DNA from: Rhytidiadelphus loreus
Lineage: Eukaryota > Streptophyta > Bryopsida > Hypnales > Hylocomiaceae
Direction: 5' to 3'
Length of the DNA stretch: 64,000 nucleotides
Assembly (NCBI GenBank): GCA_947034895.1
Contig: OX344761.1
Coordinates: 85,697,447-85,761,446 of the forward strand
Positions 25,771-35,455 of this stretch are shown piece after piece. Under the pieces are notes generated by a model, which was given only the letters and a program-made list of their open reading frames with translations, was not told where the DNA came from and did not search any database. Within the stretch, counting starts at the first letter, position 1; every line of letters begins with the position of its first letter. Both the position numbers and the translations under genes were made by a program.

Positions 25771-26072
25771 GTAAACCATTAAAGTATTGGGCACTAATCA
25801 ATTAAACATTCATATACCATGGACTGTTTAGCAAAATATGATCATCCATCTGAGATAAACAATCCATGCATTGTTTTGCAAAATCATAGTATAGAAATGT
25901 AAAATGAAGTTCTTTGTCAAGCACATTGCTATTTCACATGTCTAGCATGACTTTAGTACTATTATCTTCATAAATAACTTATTTCTTTTTATGATCCCAA
26001 CTCAAAAATCAAAATAGGGTCTTATGCCATGGTACAAGGCTACCGTTTGATGCACCACAACAATGTCTCTAG

Positions 26073-27400
26073 TCACGAACGATTTGCCCGTGGCACAAGG
26101 TTGTCCAAGTTTGCGCGAGCTTGGTTTAACCTATTATTGGTATGCTCAAAGATATCCGTGGTGTTGATTTGAACGCTCAGAGATTGTGTAAATGCGCGTT
26201 CCGTCCCGTGCTCATCATCCTAAGGTGGAATTGTCATTAGTACATATGATATTCACAGAATGGGGTACAAACAATACTAACCTAGCAAGTATATTAACTC
26301 GTGTTGTGGTATTGCACTAACCTTAATGAGTTGTAATAACAAGCATCCATTCTCAAACTCGGAAAGTTTCTCGACATCCTCAAATTCTTCTAATAAAGTC
26401 CTGCATCTCCCGGCCCCCCATATCAATGAATATTAAAACATAACAACTACATATGGATATTTTTAGCATATAATCTTATAATACAAGTTCTATACTAGAA
26501 CAACCGAACCTGAGGTTTGTGCAATCTTTTCCTTGCCGAACCCACACATATTCTTCCATCATGGCCCACCCCTCCCTAATGGCCTCATCAAATTTGGCTC
26601 CCCAAACAATATCGCGTGTGTTTTGTATCAAACACATCACTCGTCCTACAGCAAATAAGCACTAATAGTGAGATGAAATGTCCACCACTAACTATCCAAC
26701 TAGAAATGTTCATTAATACATGTTCATTTCATTATTCAAGGATTCAAATCACCTATACAAAATGAAGGGCAATATTTTACTCACCCATTTTGCTGGCTTG
26801 GAAATGGCCTTTGGACTCATTGCATTGGCCATAATGAGCAAAGCAATACAATTTGTAGCCTTTCCAAAAGTCCTTAATCCTATTTCAAAGATCACAAATC
26901 AATTCCAATAGAATAGTCATTGTCATGGTGATTCTCCCACCTATTAAAAAGACATTGTCTACAATACAAGTGGATGACAATAAGGAAGTCAAAGGCAAAC
27001 TAAACAAATTTTTACCGGAAATATTCATGGTCGAGAATAATTATGACTTCCTCTGAGCACTTGTTAAATTGAACACCTGCCATTAAGCCTATAAGGAGCC
27101 AAATAACTAATCATTAGCAATGCAAGAAGATTAAATTTGAATAGGCTACATAACAATTGAGGCCCCCCTACGTTACTATAACACCCAAAAATGAAAGAGA
27201 ATCAATGAAGAACCAAATGAATCATTTTCATTTGAATTGCTAATTGTTTTAAATGTGAATTTAGTGTACCCTTTTTCGGTGACTTCACACCTATTTGTGT
27301 GTGCATCCTTATTATTCAACAACTTTGCCACAATGAATGCAATTGCCGTTTCAAGGCCCTTTACATCAAATGGCTTTGATATTCTCACTATCCTAAACTA
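26073..27400 (-). CDS. Unrecognised multi-exon cargo gene
   Basis: No long frame exists, but five consecutive GT-AG exons join in phase on the minus strand: about 27400-27289, 27076-27016, 26879-26785, 26645-26510, 26400-26322 and 26219-26073 (the first is less certain). The joined protein includes SKPFDVKGLETAIAFIVAKL, then EEVIIILDHEYFR, KDFWKGYKLYCFAHYGQC, WGAKFDEAIREGWAMMEEYV, LLEEFEDVEKLSEFENGCLL and RLNQARANLDNLVPRANRS before TGA 26073-26075. Exons 2-6 agree in phase at every junction, which is unlikely by chance. I do not recognise the family; the acidic and Leu-rich stretch suggests helices. A degenerate leader box and a GCGACNNCGGGT array lie upstream, as for the other cargo genes. 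The true 5' end is unresolved. A different acceptor at 26911-26960 was considered and not used, because it needs a 16-base intron. Confidence 0.6.
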
Positions 27401-27500
27401 ATGGAAAAGATTTTGGGTTCATTGAAGTATACAAGAAGTGTCTGCTGTATTGTTGGTTGTTTGTGGGAAACCAAAAAAACCACGAGACCTCCACAACATT

Positions 27501-27526
27501 GGGCCCACATTCAGCCACTACAAGGT
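27501..27526 (-). promoter_or_regulatory. Shared leader box of the multi-exon gene
   Basis: On the minus strand CTACCTTGTAGTGGCTGAAT and GGGCCC match the leader box of paralogue 1 (GTGGCTGATTGCGTGCCC) at the equivalent position between motif array and gene. Confidence 0.5.
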
Positions 27527-27589
27527 AGATGAACTACAAGGCGTAGTTATGAAAATTATGGACCACAGGCTGGAACAACCCATGAAATA

Positions 27590-28520
27590 CCCGCGGTCGC
27601 TAGGGGCGCATGCGCTAACCCTAACACGGATACTAGGGCGACAGCGCATGGGGCGACTGCGCGTGGGGCGACCACGGGTCCGGTCCAAGGATCCCTCGCG
27701 TCTTTCAAGGGCGACCTCGGGTGAGGGCGACCTCGGATCAGAGTGACTGCGGGTCAGGGCGACCTCGGGTCCTCGAGGGGGAAACACATTTCAAAATCCC
27801 CCCTCCATCAGGGCGACTGCGCATAGGGGGCGACTGCAGGTCAAGGAGAAAATGCAAACTCCTTGACCCGCAGTCGCCCCCTACGCGCAGTCGCCCATAT
27901 GGAAGAGGAGGGAGACACCAAATACTTTTCCGCCCTCTATCAGGGCGACTACGCGTAGGGGGCGACTGCGGGTCAAGGTGGGAGCAACCTAACTATTTCA
28001 AAATGCAATCTCCCCCCTTCAATCAGGGCGACTGCGTGTAGGGGGCGAGTGCGGGTCAAGGTGGGAGACACCAGAAATTTCGAAAATGCAATCTCCCCCC
28101 TTCCATCAGGGCGACTGCACGTAGGAGGCGAGTGCGGGTCAAGGTGGGAGACACCAGAAATTTCGAAAATGCAATCTCCCCCCTTCCATCAGGGCGACTG
28201 CGCGTAGGGGGCGAGTGCGGGTCAAGGTGGGAGACACCAGAAATTTCGAAAATGCAATCTCCCCCCTTCCATCAGGGCGACTGCGCGTAGGGGGCGAGTG
28301 CGGGTCAAGGTGGGAGACACCAGAAATTTCGAAAATGCAATCTCCCCCCTTCCATCAGGGCGACTGCGCGTAGGGGGTGACTGCGGGTCCCCAGATCACT
28401 TCCAAAATCAGACCTGGGGTTCTAGGGCAACTACGCGTAGGGGGTGACTGCGGGTCCCCAGATCACTTCCAAAATCAGACCTGGGGTTCTAGGGCGACTG
28501 CGCTTTGGGCGATTGTGGGT
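27590..28520 (+). repeat. Large GCGACNNCGGGT array with nested 83-bp and 67-bp tandem repeats
   Basis: The longest motif array in the element. Variants include GCGACTGCGCGT, GCGACCACGGGT and GCGAGTGCGGGT, mostly + oriented, with two inverted copies at 27865-27898. From about 27998 to 28380 the motif pairs sit in an 83-bp higher-order unit repeated four to five times with near identity (CGAAAATGCAATCTCCCCCC recurs at 28081, 28164, 28247 and 28330). It is followed by two copies of a 67-bp unit (GGGTCCCCAGATCACTTCC at 28385 and 28452). The homogeneity points to recent expansion. Confidence 0.85.
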
Positions 28521-28534
28521 ATGGGCATGTTTCA

Positions 28535-29068
28535 CAAGATTAATTTTTTTTTTGGGACCCCTCTCCCTTATTGTTTCTAATTCCCTTTAATCATATGTTA
28601 CTTCCTCCATTTTGTTTACAAATTCAACAAGACAAACAAATCCTAGGTTTTGCATTAGCTCTCCAACACTCCTTTGGCAAGAAGTTCCAAATGAAAGTTT
28701 TATGTACATTCTAATAGTGGGGAGGTGTAATTAGATTTATTTGGGCATGATTCACGAGATGGTGTTTTTTTTGGGACCTCTCCCTTATTGTTTCTAATTC
28801 CCTTTAATCATATGTTACTTCCTCCATTTTGTTTACAAATTCAACAAGACAAACAAATCCTAGGTTTTGCATTAGCTCTCCAACACTCCTTTGGCAAGAA
28901 GTTCCAAATGAAAGTTTTATATACATTCTAATAGTGGGGAGGTGTAATTAGATTTATTTGGGCATGATTCACGAGATGGTGTTTTTTTTGGGACCTCTCC
29001 CTTATTGTTTCTAATTCCCTTTAATCATATGTTACTTCCTCCATTTTGTTTACAAATTCAACAAGACA
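28535..29068. repeat. 217-bp tandem repeat, about 2.4 copies
   Basis: CCCTTTAATCATATGTTAC recurs at 28583, 28800 and 29017, an exact 217-bp period. The copies are almost identical and AT-rich, without coding content, and each contains a TTTGTTTACAAATTCAACAA word. They sit beside the GC-rich arrays but do not contain the GCGAC motif. Confidence 0.85.
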
Positions 29069-29376
29069 AAAAAGACATGATTCTGTTTTAGGTCTAAAAC
29101 ACTACATCTCGTGTAGGATGTGTAAGTATTTTATGTAGGTTTAAGGATTTGATTCTAGATAAAAGTTGTATTATTGTTTTCCAAGGTCTAGGGTCTAGGG
29201 TTTAGGGTTTGGGAAACCCTTCACATTGTGAGAATAATTCTTCCATTGCCTTGCTATGTCTTTGATATGAACTGACGCCTAACATTTATTACCAATTTTG
29301 GATGTGAGATAAGGAAAAATCAATTAGAATATGCTGCAGATGCTAATTAGTGTTGGGTCAGATTGGTTGTTGGTTT
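29069..29376. other. Spacer
   Basis: AT-rich sequence with a TAGGGTCTAGGGTTTAGGGT telomere-like run at about 29188-29207. No coding sequence is seen. Confidence 0.5.
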
Positions 29377-29834
29377 AGGGCGACCTCGGGTTAGGGGCGA
29401 CCGCGGGTCATCGACGAAGCAAAAAACACATTTGAATCAGGGCGACTGCGCGTAGGGGGCGACTGCGGGTCAAGGAGGGAGACTAATTTTCTGGAAAATG
29501 CAAACTCAATCTCTAGTGGGGCGACTGCGCGTAGGGGGCGACTGCGGGTCGAAGAGACTTCTTTGTGGGTGACCGCGTGTGCAAGTTTCGGGATGGTTTA
29601 GTTGGTACCCGCGGTCGCCCACGATCCGCAGTCGCCCTTGATGCGCAGTCGCCCATTTTAGCGCTCCAAAAACGCGCAGTCGCCCATTCCCGTTGTCTTC
29701 AGACCCGCAGTCGCCCCTCCTCAGACCCGCAGTCGCCCCTCCTCAGACCCGCAGTCGCCCTACTTCAAACCCGAAGTCGCCCCCTCCCGACCCGCAGTCA
29801 CCCAAACGCACGCGCCCTGAGGCGACTTCGGGTA
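29377..29834. repeat. GCGACNNCGGGT array with orientation switch
   Basis: Copies are + oriented from 29377 to about 29581 (GCGACTGCGGGT) and reversed from 29609 to about 29815 (ACCCGCAGTCGCCC), the reversed half facing the kinase gene. In the reversed half units such as CAGACCCGCAGTCGCCCCTC are repeated almost exactly three times. The switch point near 29582-29608 may be a boundary between two modules. Confidence 0.85.
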
Positions 29835-29879
29835 CTTAAGCGTTAGCCCCACTTTCGATTCTCACCTTACTTTAGCCTT

Positions 29880-29966
29880 GCGCACTGTCTTTCACCTACC
29901 TTCAGGTGGCTGGATGCGTGCCCGTGGGCTGGGGTTTCAATTGGGGGGGGAATTTTTACCCTTTCA
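29880..29966 (+). promoter_or_regulatory. Shared leader box of the kinase gene
   Basis: GCGCACTGTCTTTCACCT, then GTGGCTGGATGCGTGCCCG, then a G-run and AATTTTTACCCTTT. The order and spacing match 33703-33790 of the neighbouring paralogue. The box lies between the motif array and the start codon. Confidence 0.7.
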
Positions 29967-30012
29967 ATCTACGAATTTTGAACTACGGTTTTGAATTGTT
30001 CCTAAGTACAAC

Positions 30013-31605
30013 ATGGCTTTTCCACATGAAGGCAACACTACAAGGAGAAAGTCTTTATGGGATTTGGACCTTGATGATCCAATTTTTTTCGAGGTTCCGA
30101 TAGCTGTAAATGAAAACGAAGAAGGAGGGAGTCAAGAGCGACGGAAGGGCAAGAAGCAGAAGTCAGCACATGACAAGGACTCCAACTATCCTCCCCCGAG
30201 TTATACCCGATATGCATACGAAGCGTGTCTCCAGTGGTACGCAGGGAAAAGTGTACAATTCTTGGAGGCAAGCTATTTGAGGTGTCCTACAACTCGTAGT
30301 GTGGCCTTGCCAAACGATTTACAAGCACGGATTTTAACCAAGCTAAAGGGATCCGATGATTTCGCAGACATTGACTTGACATATTCTTCGAGACTATTTG
30401 AATGGCTTGATAACACATTGAAAGCGGTGATGTTCAATACCAAGAAATTGATGGAGGAACATCGACCGTTTCTTCCGATAGTAGAGGAATCAGAAGACAT
30501 CAAGGCATTCCGCCAAAAAATGGAGTGGTGGTCCAACGCAGTGAAGAAATTGGCAAGAGGCTCGGCAAGGGGTTTTAAGTGGAAAAATGCAGCGGTGCAG
30601 GCAGCATTTGCACGAGATGGTGGATTGTGTATCACGTGGATCCCCGATACGGCGAAAGTGGTGCCCCTTAGTGCTTTTGAACGTGAAGGGGGGTATGCAA
30701 AAGTGCGTAAGGTACGCATTGAAGGAATGGATACAATTCCAAGCTACATCGCTTTTGCTGGGAAAGTATCCAAGGCAATAAACCCGCGCGAGGGGAGAGC
30801 GCAACGATCCATGGAGGCCCTTGCATGCCCCTTGAACCACCCTGGCATCATTAAGTTTTTTGCCATTCATTCTCGCACGAATGAAGCGTACACTTTGTGG
30901 TGGAATGGGGGCCATTTGAATGAGTTGAGGCATTTAGATCGTTCTGTATCACCAACCATTGACTCGCATGAAATGCAAAAAGCCACAAGACTTCCTGAAG
31001 AGAAACAAAAAGAACTTGGTCTCTTCCGAAGGCACAAGGCAAAGTTGGCATGGGCTTTAGTATATGTAACAAATCTCATGCACAAGTGCCGCGTGCTACA
31101 CAATGACTTGTCTCCCATGAACATCATGTTGCATTTTCCGGATTATTCAAACAACATAATCAACATTGGAATTTGTGATTTTGGAATATCAAGTCGTTTT
31201 GACGAAAACGCACCTTCACATTTTGGAAAGCCATCTGAGGCCGAGAGGGATCAATACCGAGAAGGTCGTTGGTGGGTTGCCCCGGAGTTGTTTTATGCAT
31301 ATGGACCTCCAAATTCCGATACAAGCATACCGATCATGCAACAACGGTATAAATATACGCAACAGTCAGACTCGTATTCTATTGGGAAGTTGACCGAATG
31401 GATGAGAATTGGTGATATGGACGATTGGGACAAGGATTTGTTCAAGAACCGCGAGGGATCAATGTACTTTGGAATGAAGTTGCGTGAACTCGTGAACACT
31501 GACCCAAAGAAGAGACCAACGTGTATAGAGATCACAAATTCCCTTATGTCTCCACCATGGTCCATGATGCCCCCCGAATTGGTGTTCCGAGACTCACCTT
31601 TATAA
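30013..31605 (+). CDS. Divergent protein kinase-like cargo protein
   Basis: 530 residues, intronless, start in AACATGG context. Residues 1-200 carry a basic, Lys/Arg-rich patch (40-52) and a helical region without a known family. The kinase domain spans about 220-515: GGYAKV as a minimal glycine loop (226-231), a Lys in the FAGKVSK strand (251 or 254), HPGIIKF, the catalytic loop HNDLSPMN (363-370, with D365 and N370), CDFG (388-391), the VAPE motif (422-425) and a KKRPT element near 500 at the end of the domain. Catalytic Lys, HxD, Asn, DFG and APE are all present, so activity is plausible. The glycine loop lacks the usual GxGxxG pattern, and the catalytic loop has HND rather than HRD. It resembles eukaryotic Ser/Thr or Tyr kinases but the subfamily is unclear. 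The upstream array and leader box match those of the other cargo genes. Confidence 0.85.
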   Translation: MAFPHEGNTTRRKSLWDLDLDDPIFFEVPIAVNENEEGGSQERRKGKKQKSAHDKDSNYPPPSYTRYAYEACLQWYAGKSVQFLEASYLRCPTTRSVALPNDLQARILTKLKGSDDFADIDLTYSSRLFEWLDNTLKAVMFNTKKLMEEHRPFLPIVEESEDIKAFRQKMEWWSNAVKKLARGSARGFKWKNAAVQAAFARDGGLCITWIPDTAKVVPLSAFEREGGYAKVRKVRIEGMDTIPSYIAFAGKVSKAINPREGRAQRSMEALACPLNHPGIIKFFAIHSRTNEAYTLWWNGGHLNELRHLDRSVSPTIDSHEMQKATRLPEEKQKELGLFRRHKAKLAWALVYVTNLMHKCRVLHNDLSPMNIMLHFPDYSNNIINIGICDFGISSRFDENAPSHFGKPSEAERDQYREGRWWVAPELFYAYGPPNSDTSIPIMQQRYKYTQQSDSYSIGKLTEWMRIGDMDDWDKDLFKNREGSMYFGMKLRELVNTDPKKRPTCIEITNSLMSPPWSMMPPELVFRDSPL

Positions 31606-33369
31606 TAGGATAGTCTAGAGCAAGAGTTTAGTGCTGCAAGCAATGAGCTTGGTGGCCAATTATGTGTTGCTTACTTTGTAATATTTTCCTATAATATATG
31701 AAGGAATTTTATGCTACGCGCCTTGTCTTTAGAAAAACAATTACTCAATGGGCTATTTGTCAAATTGTATATATTGAATATGGCCTTTTACACATTGTTA
31801 TGCAAAGTATAACAACTTTTGAATTCAAATGTTCTTGGTCCTTTTTGATTCCGTAGTATATAATGGACGCAAGGAAAATAAGAAAATGAAAATAAATTAG
31901 TTGGTAATTGATGTTGAAGACTTGTATTATTTCTTGAATAAAATGTGCTAGTATGCACTTGAAAGGAGTTTTACTTTCATGGTCATTGAATTCAAATAGT
32001 TGTTTTTTCAATCCCTAAAAAAATGTAAGCCATACATCATTTTCATTCTCTTATTATTTTTTCTATTTCCAAAAATAAAAGCAAGTTGGTTTTTTTTTCC
32101 TATTTATTCTAATTCAAATATAGGAAACATACATTTTAGACTTTTTTAGACTTTTCCTTTTTATTCGTACTTTACCTATTTCAAAATAGATGAGAGATGT
32201 TTTTATTTATTTATTTAACCTTTTTCGCTCTCTTCCTATTTATTTTATTTGGAAAAAGGAAGTTCATTGACTTCTTGCGACCCCTTTTTTTTTTTGAGAC
32301 AATGAAACAAGAGTGGATATTGCAAAAAAGATATGTAGCCATAATCTTTGTCATTTATTAAACACGCAATTCGAGAAAACTTGGATGAATTCAATAATAA
32401 ATGTAAATCTGGTTTTACCATATATATTATTCCTAGTAGCATAATGTTTTCCTACCATATTCTTTTTTTTGGTATATGTCATCCAAATTGATAAAAACAC
32501 ACATTCTTTCATAGATGGTTGGAGTATGATATAAGTCCAACAATGACTTTCATTTATAGATTTGTGTCCGTACAAGAAATTTAGTTATTAGGCATGTAAT
32601 TTACCAAAATTAGTGTGTGTAACATAGTATGTAATTTGAGTCTACATCCAAAAATACATAATGAACATCTCATGTCAAAACAATTACAAAGACATTATTG
32701 TTACAATTGCAATGGTTAATACTTAATAATCATAACATTGGTTATTAACAATTGAATTAGTTATTAACAATAAAATTAGTCATTAACAATGAAATAAGTC
32801 ATTTACAATAAAATTAAGAATTAACAATGAAATTAATTAATAAGAAAAAAATTAGTTAACAAGAACTTCTTCTAAAACAATTGCAAAGATTTAACTTTTG
32901 TTCAGATAATCAATAAGGAATCCATTTGTACCACAACTGACCTCAACCCTAATGGCTCCCCAAATATAGTATAAAGTATAAACTAGTATTCCATAAATTT
33001 TGCAACACAAATGGGATTGAGCTCACAATCCTTTTTTTTTCCCTTGAGATTTGGTGCTCAAAAGCAACAAAAAATTTAGGCTAGCTATAAGCTATAGGAA
33101 TTTTTTAGGAAAATTTTGGATGAAATTGCTAGAAAAACTTCAACTTCTAGAAAAGTCTTCGATGAAATCGCCACAATGTAAATGAAAATAGAATTTTAGA
33201 TACTTAGTATCACATTTTCTATCCAGTACGTGGATGAATGTTGAAGCTTGGAGCCCCTCCGTAACATTTAGTATCGCCACTTTCCCAGCGCAAGGAAAAA
33301 TGGAAAAAAATATCACAATCTATAAACATGTACTAAGAAAGAAAAGAAAAGTCCATGCATTAATAGATG
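31606..33369. other. AT-rich spacer inside the hAT element
   Basis: No coding sequence is seen. It contains poly-T runs near 32085-32100 and 32285-32297 and the minisatellite listed separately. Confidence 0.55.
32717..32860. repeat. AT-rich minisatellite
   Basis: Degenerate tandem units of about 20-23 bp built on ATTAGTTATTAACAATAAA, about six copies. Confidence 0.65.
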
Positions 33370-33680
33370 GACCCGCTGTCGCCCAGGACCCGCGGTCGCC
33401 TTCGCAAAGTGGACCCGTGGTCGTCCTGGACCCGCGGTCGCCTAGGACCCGCAGTCGCCCTGGACCCGAAGTCGCCCTGGACCCGCGGTCGCCCACTCGC
33501 CCGGGCTCCTTCGACCCGTGGTCGCGTTGGAGCACCTGTCCAGACCCGCAGTCGCCCCACTCTAGGACCCGTGGTCGCCCTGGAGCACTGGGCTGACCCG
33601 CACTCGCCCCACTTCAGGACCCGCACGCTCCCCAGGGGCAACCTCGGGTACATCAGCGTTCTCCTCCACCCGCAGTCGCC
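33370..33680 (-). repeat. GCGACNNCGGGT array upstream of paralogue 2
   Basis: Read on the + strand the units are ACCCGCGGTCGCC, ACCCGCAGTCGCC and variants, in the same orientation relative to the downstream gene as at the other cargo genes. Many are joined by CCTGGA or CCAGGA spacers. Confidence 0.85.
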
Positions 33681-33702
33681 ATTAAATTTTCCCTGGCATT
33701 CT

Positions 33703-33790
33703 GCGCACTGTCTTTCACCTGCTGACGTGGCTGAATGCGTGCACAGAAGCTAGGGGTTTGAGTTGTGGGGGGGGATTTTTGTCCCTTTGC
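33703..33790 (+). promoter_or_regulatory. Shared leader box of paralogue 2
   Basis: GCGCACTGTCTTTCACCT, then GTGGCTGAATGCGTGC, then GGGGTTTGAGTTG, a G-run and ATTTTTGTCCCTTT. It closely matches the kinase gene leader. Confidence 0.7.
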
Positions 33791-33897
33791 ACAGCTCATT
33801 TTATTCACGCTTGGATGACATAGGGTGTTTCACGAGAACATTGTATTTTTGTAAATGTTAAATGTGATAGGATTACGTTTAGCATTTTTTACACCTA

Positions 33898-33923
33898 CGG
33901 TTTAGGCTTGCAACCCTAAACCG
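33898..33923. repeat. Hairpin in the leader of paralogue 2
   Basis: CGGTTTAGG and CCTAAACCG form a perfect 9-bp stem with an 8-base loop 42 bp upstream of the start codon. The same word is tandemly repeated upstream of paralogue 1. Confidence 0.6.
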
Positions 33924-33964
33924 CATAGTACTTAGTTGGCTACTTTTGAGACGAAGTGATCGTT

Positions 33965-35455
33965 ATGGAGGGCGAGGACTCTCAACCGCCACACGGTATG
34001 TCAAGATACCGACTTCAGCTCAACAAAAAGGCGGTTCGTGACAAGGATCGTAAAAGGAGCGGCAAACCTCGCAAGAAGCGTGTACCCATCTTGTTGCATC
34101 CAAAGATGAAGGCCTTTTGGGGATGGGAAGTAGAACCAGAGCCTTGGACATATGAAACTGTAAACAAATATGTGGATTGGTGCCACATCAACAAGTTGTT
34201 CCCGTTTTGGCGACACCCTTTGCACGTGAAGTCTAATAAGGCAAATTTAGCTTACTGCAAGAGTGTTGTCTTCCAGCGAAGGTGTTTGGAGGTATGGCAG
34301 CAACTCTATTTGGAGTCCCAGCCTTATCGAAATGACAACTTCTCTTTCTATCTTGTGCAAATGGTGTACGTTGAAGTTCAATTGAAGAAAAAGGTAGATT
34401 GGACAACCTTGAAGGAGCTTCCTATCGGTGACCGCCCGGACAGACCGATAGTGCTGGATGAAGAAGGACTTCTTCAAGCAAATCAGAAGCTTTTAGAGGC
34501 AAAGCCTGGCAAGTTGGCTGTTGGTGATGACCAAGTTCAATGGTCTTCAACTTCTAGCTCAGATGAGCACACTCACGAATACGATGGATATTCTTTTGAG
34601 AGTGACGACGAAGACATTGGCAAAGAAAAACAAGAGGCGGCTGAAGACGTTCAAGTTGACAAGAAGGGCAAGAGGAAGCTTGAGGAGCCGCAATCATTGT
34701 CCAAGATTCAAAAACAAAGCGAAGATGTTCATGTACCGATCAATGTGGACCGTTCTGGTGCAGACATTGGGTCTAGCGGAAGTAGTGACAATGATTCGGA
34801 AGACAATTTGGAGATGTTGGGCACTAAGATCGAAAGTGCACGAGCAGCTTTGACTTCAACAGTAGCGGATCTTATGAATTTGAAAGAGAAGGTACAACAT
34901 CTTCCAGTGAATCCAACTGTTGTGGATGGGTTGAAGAAGGAGTTAGAGGCGACTGAAAACGCCGTTGCTGAAAATAAGAAGATTTACTCTAAGTTAAACA
35001 AAAGTAGAGTAAATTATTTCAAGAAGATCGAAGATGGGCGAGCACACATTTCCGATGATTTAGCGGTGCTTCAAAATAAACTTGATCTTTTGCAACGTGA
35101 TAAATGGTCCCATCAAAGCGAAAGGAGAAGCTTGAATCTTCAAATACGTGAGCTAGAGATGGAATATTATGATGATGCCTTAAAAGAAGCCAAAAAAGAG
35201 GGCATCTTGGCTTTAGCTCCGGATTATAGTAGCAATACAGAAGAAAGAGCAATGCTTTTTTATTTGGTGAAGCTACTGGAGAAAAAACAAGAGTTGTTGC
35301 ACGAGGGCATATTGGACTTGGAGCGCCACATCCTTTATTTTAAGGAATGGCGCAAGTGGGCCTATGAAGGCATAGGTGCCACCCATGCGGAACTTCAAAG
35401 AATGAGACCGGAGCCCAAAGAAAGTGACTTTGTGAATAGTGAAAAAAATGCTTAG
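33965..35455 (+). CDS. Cargo protein with N-terminal Cys/His domain and coiled coil (paralogue 2)
   Basis: 496 residues from ATG 33965 (MEGEDS); the open frame extends 9 bases further upstream without an ATG. A basic patch DRKRSGKPRKKR (near 28-39) resembles a nuclear localisation signal. The shared domain runs about 42-152: EPWTYETVNKYVDWCHINK, C73, H74, H84, C98 and C107 at the same spacing as in the two paralogues, RCLEVWQQLY, and VDWTTLKE (144-151). QVQWSSTSSS (near 190) and an acidic, Ser-rich linker follow, then a long coiled coil (about 285-440) and a final Trp-rich stretch (KEWRKWAYEGIG). Its layout matches paralogue 1 end to end, although identity outside the first domain looks low. 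Function unknown; DNA or protein binding is inferred from composition only. Confidence 0.82.
   Translation: MEGEDSQPPHGMSRYRLQLNKKAVRDKDRKRSGKPRKKRVPILLHPKMKAFWGWEVEPEPWTYETVNKYVDWCHINKLFPFWRHPLHVKSNKANLAYCKSVVFQRRCLEVWQQLYLESQPYRNDNFSFYLVQMVYVEVQLKKKVDWTTLKELPIGDRPDRPIVLDEEGLLQANQKLLEAKPGKLAVGDDQVQWSSTSSSDEHTHEYDGYSFESDDEDIGKEKQEAAEDVQVDKKGKRKLEEPQSLSKIQKQSEDVHVPINVDRSGADIGSSGSSDNDSEDNLEMLGTKIESARAALTSTVADLMNLKEKVQHLPVNPTVVDGLKKELEATENAVAENKKIYSKLNKSRVNYFKKIEDGRAHISDDLAVLQNKLDLLQRDKWSHQSERRSLNLQIRELEMEYYDDALKEAKKEGILALAPDYSSNTEERAMLFYLVKLLEKKQELLHEGILDLERHILYFKEWRKWAYEGIGATHAELQRMRPEPKESDFVNSEKNA

Noticed and set aside
26880..26896. A 16-base GT-AG intron in the multi-exon gene
   Set aside because: Too short for the plant spliceosome; splicing from 27015 directly to 26879 also keeps the phase.
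27518..27787. Open frames on both strands within the GC-rich arrays (also 29565-29846, 33360-33753, 39707-40016)
   Set aside because: They simply translate the GCGACNNCGGGT repeat into Arg/Pro/Ser-rich peptides; openness follows from the repeat's base content and there is no domain or independent coding signal.
27998..28380. CRISPR-like array
   Set aside because: The 83-bp units are repeated whole, with no unique spacers, in a plant nuclear context.
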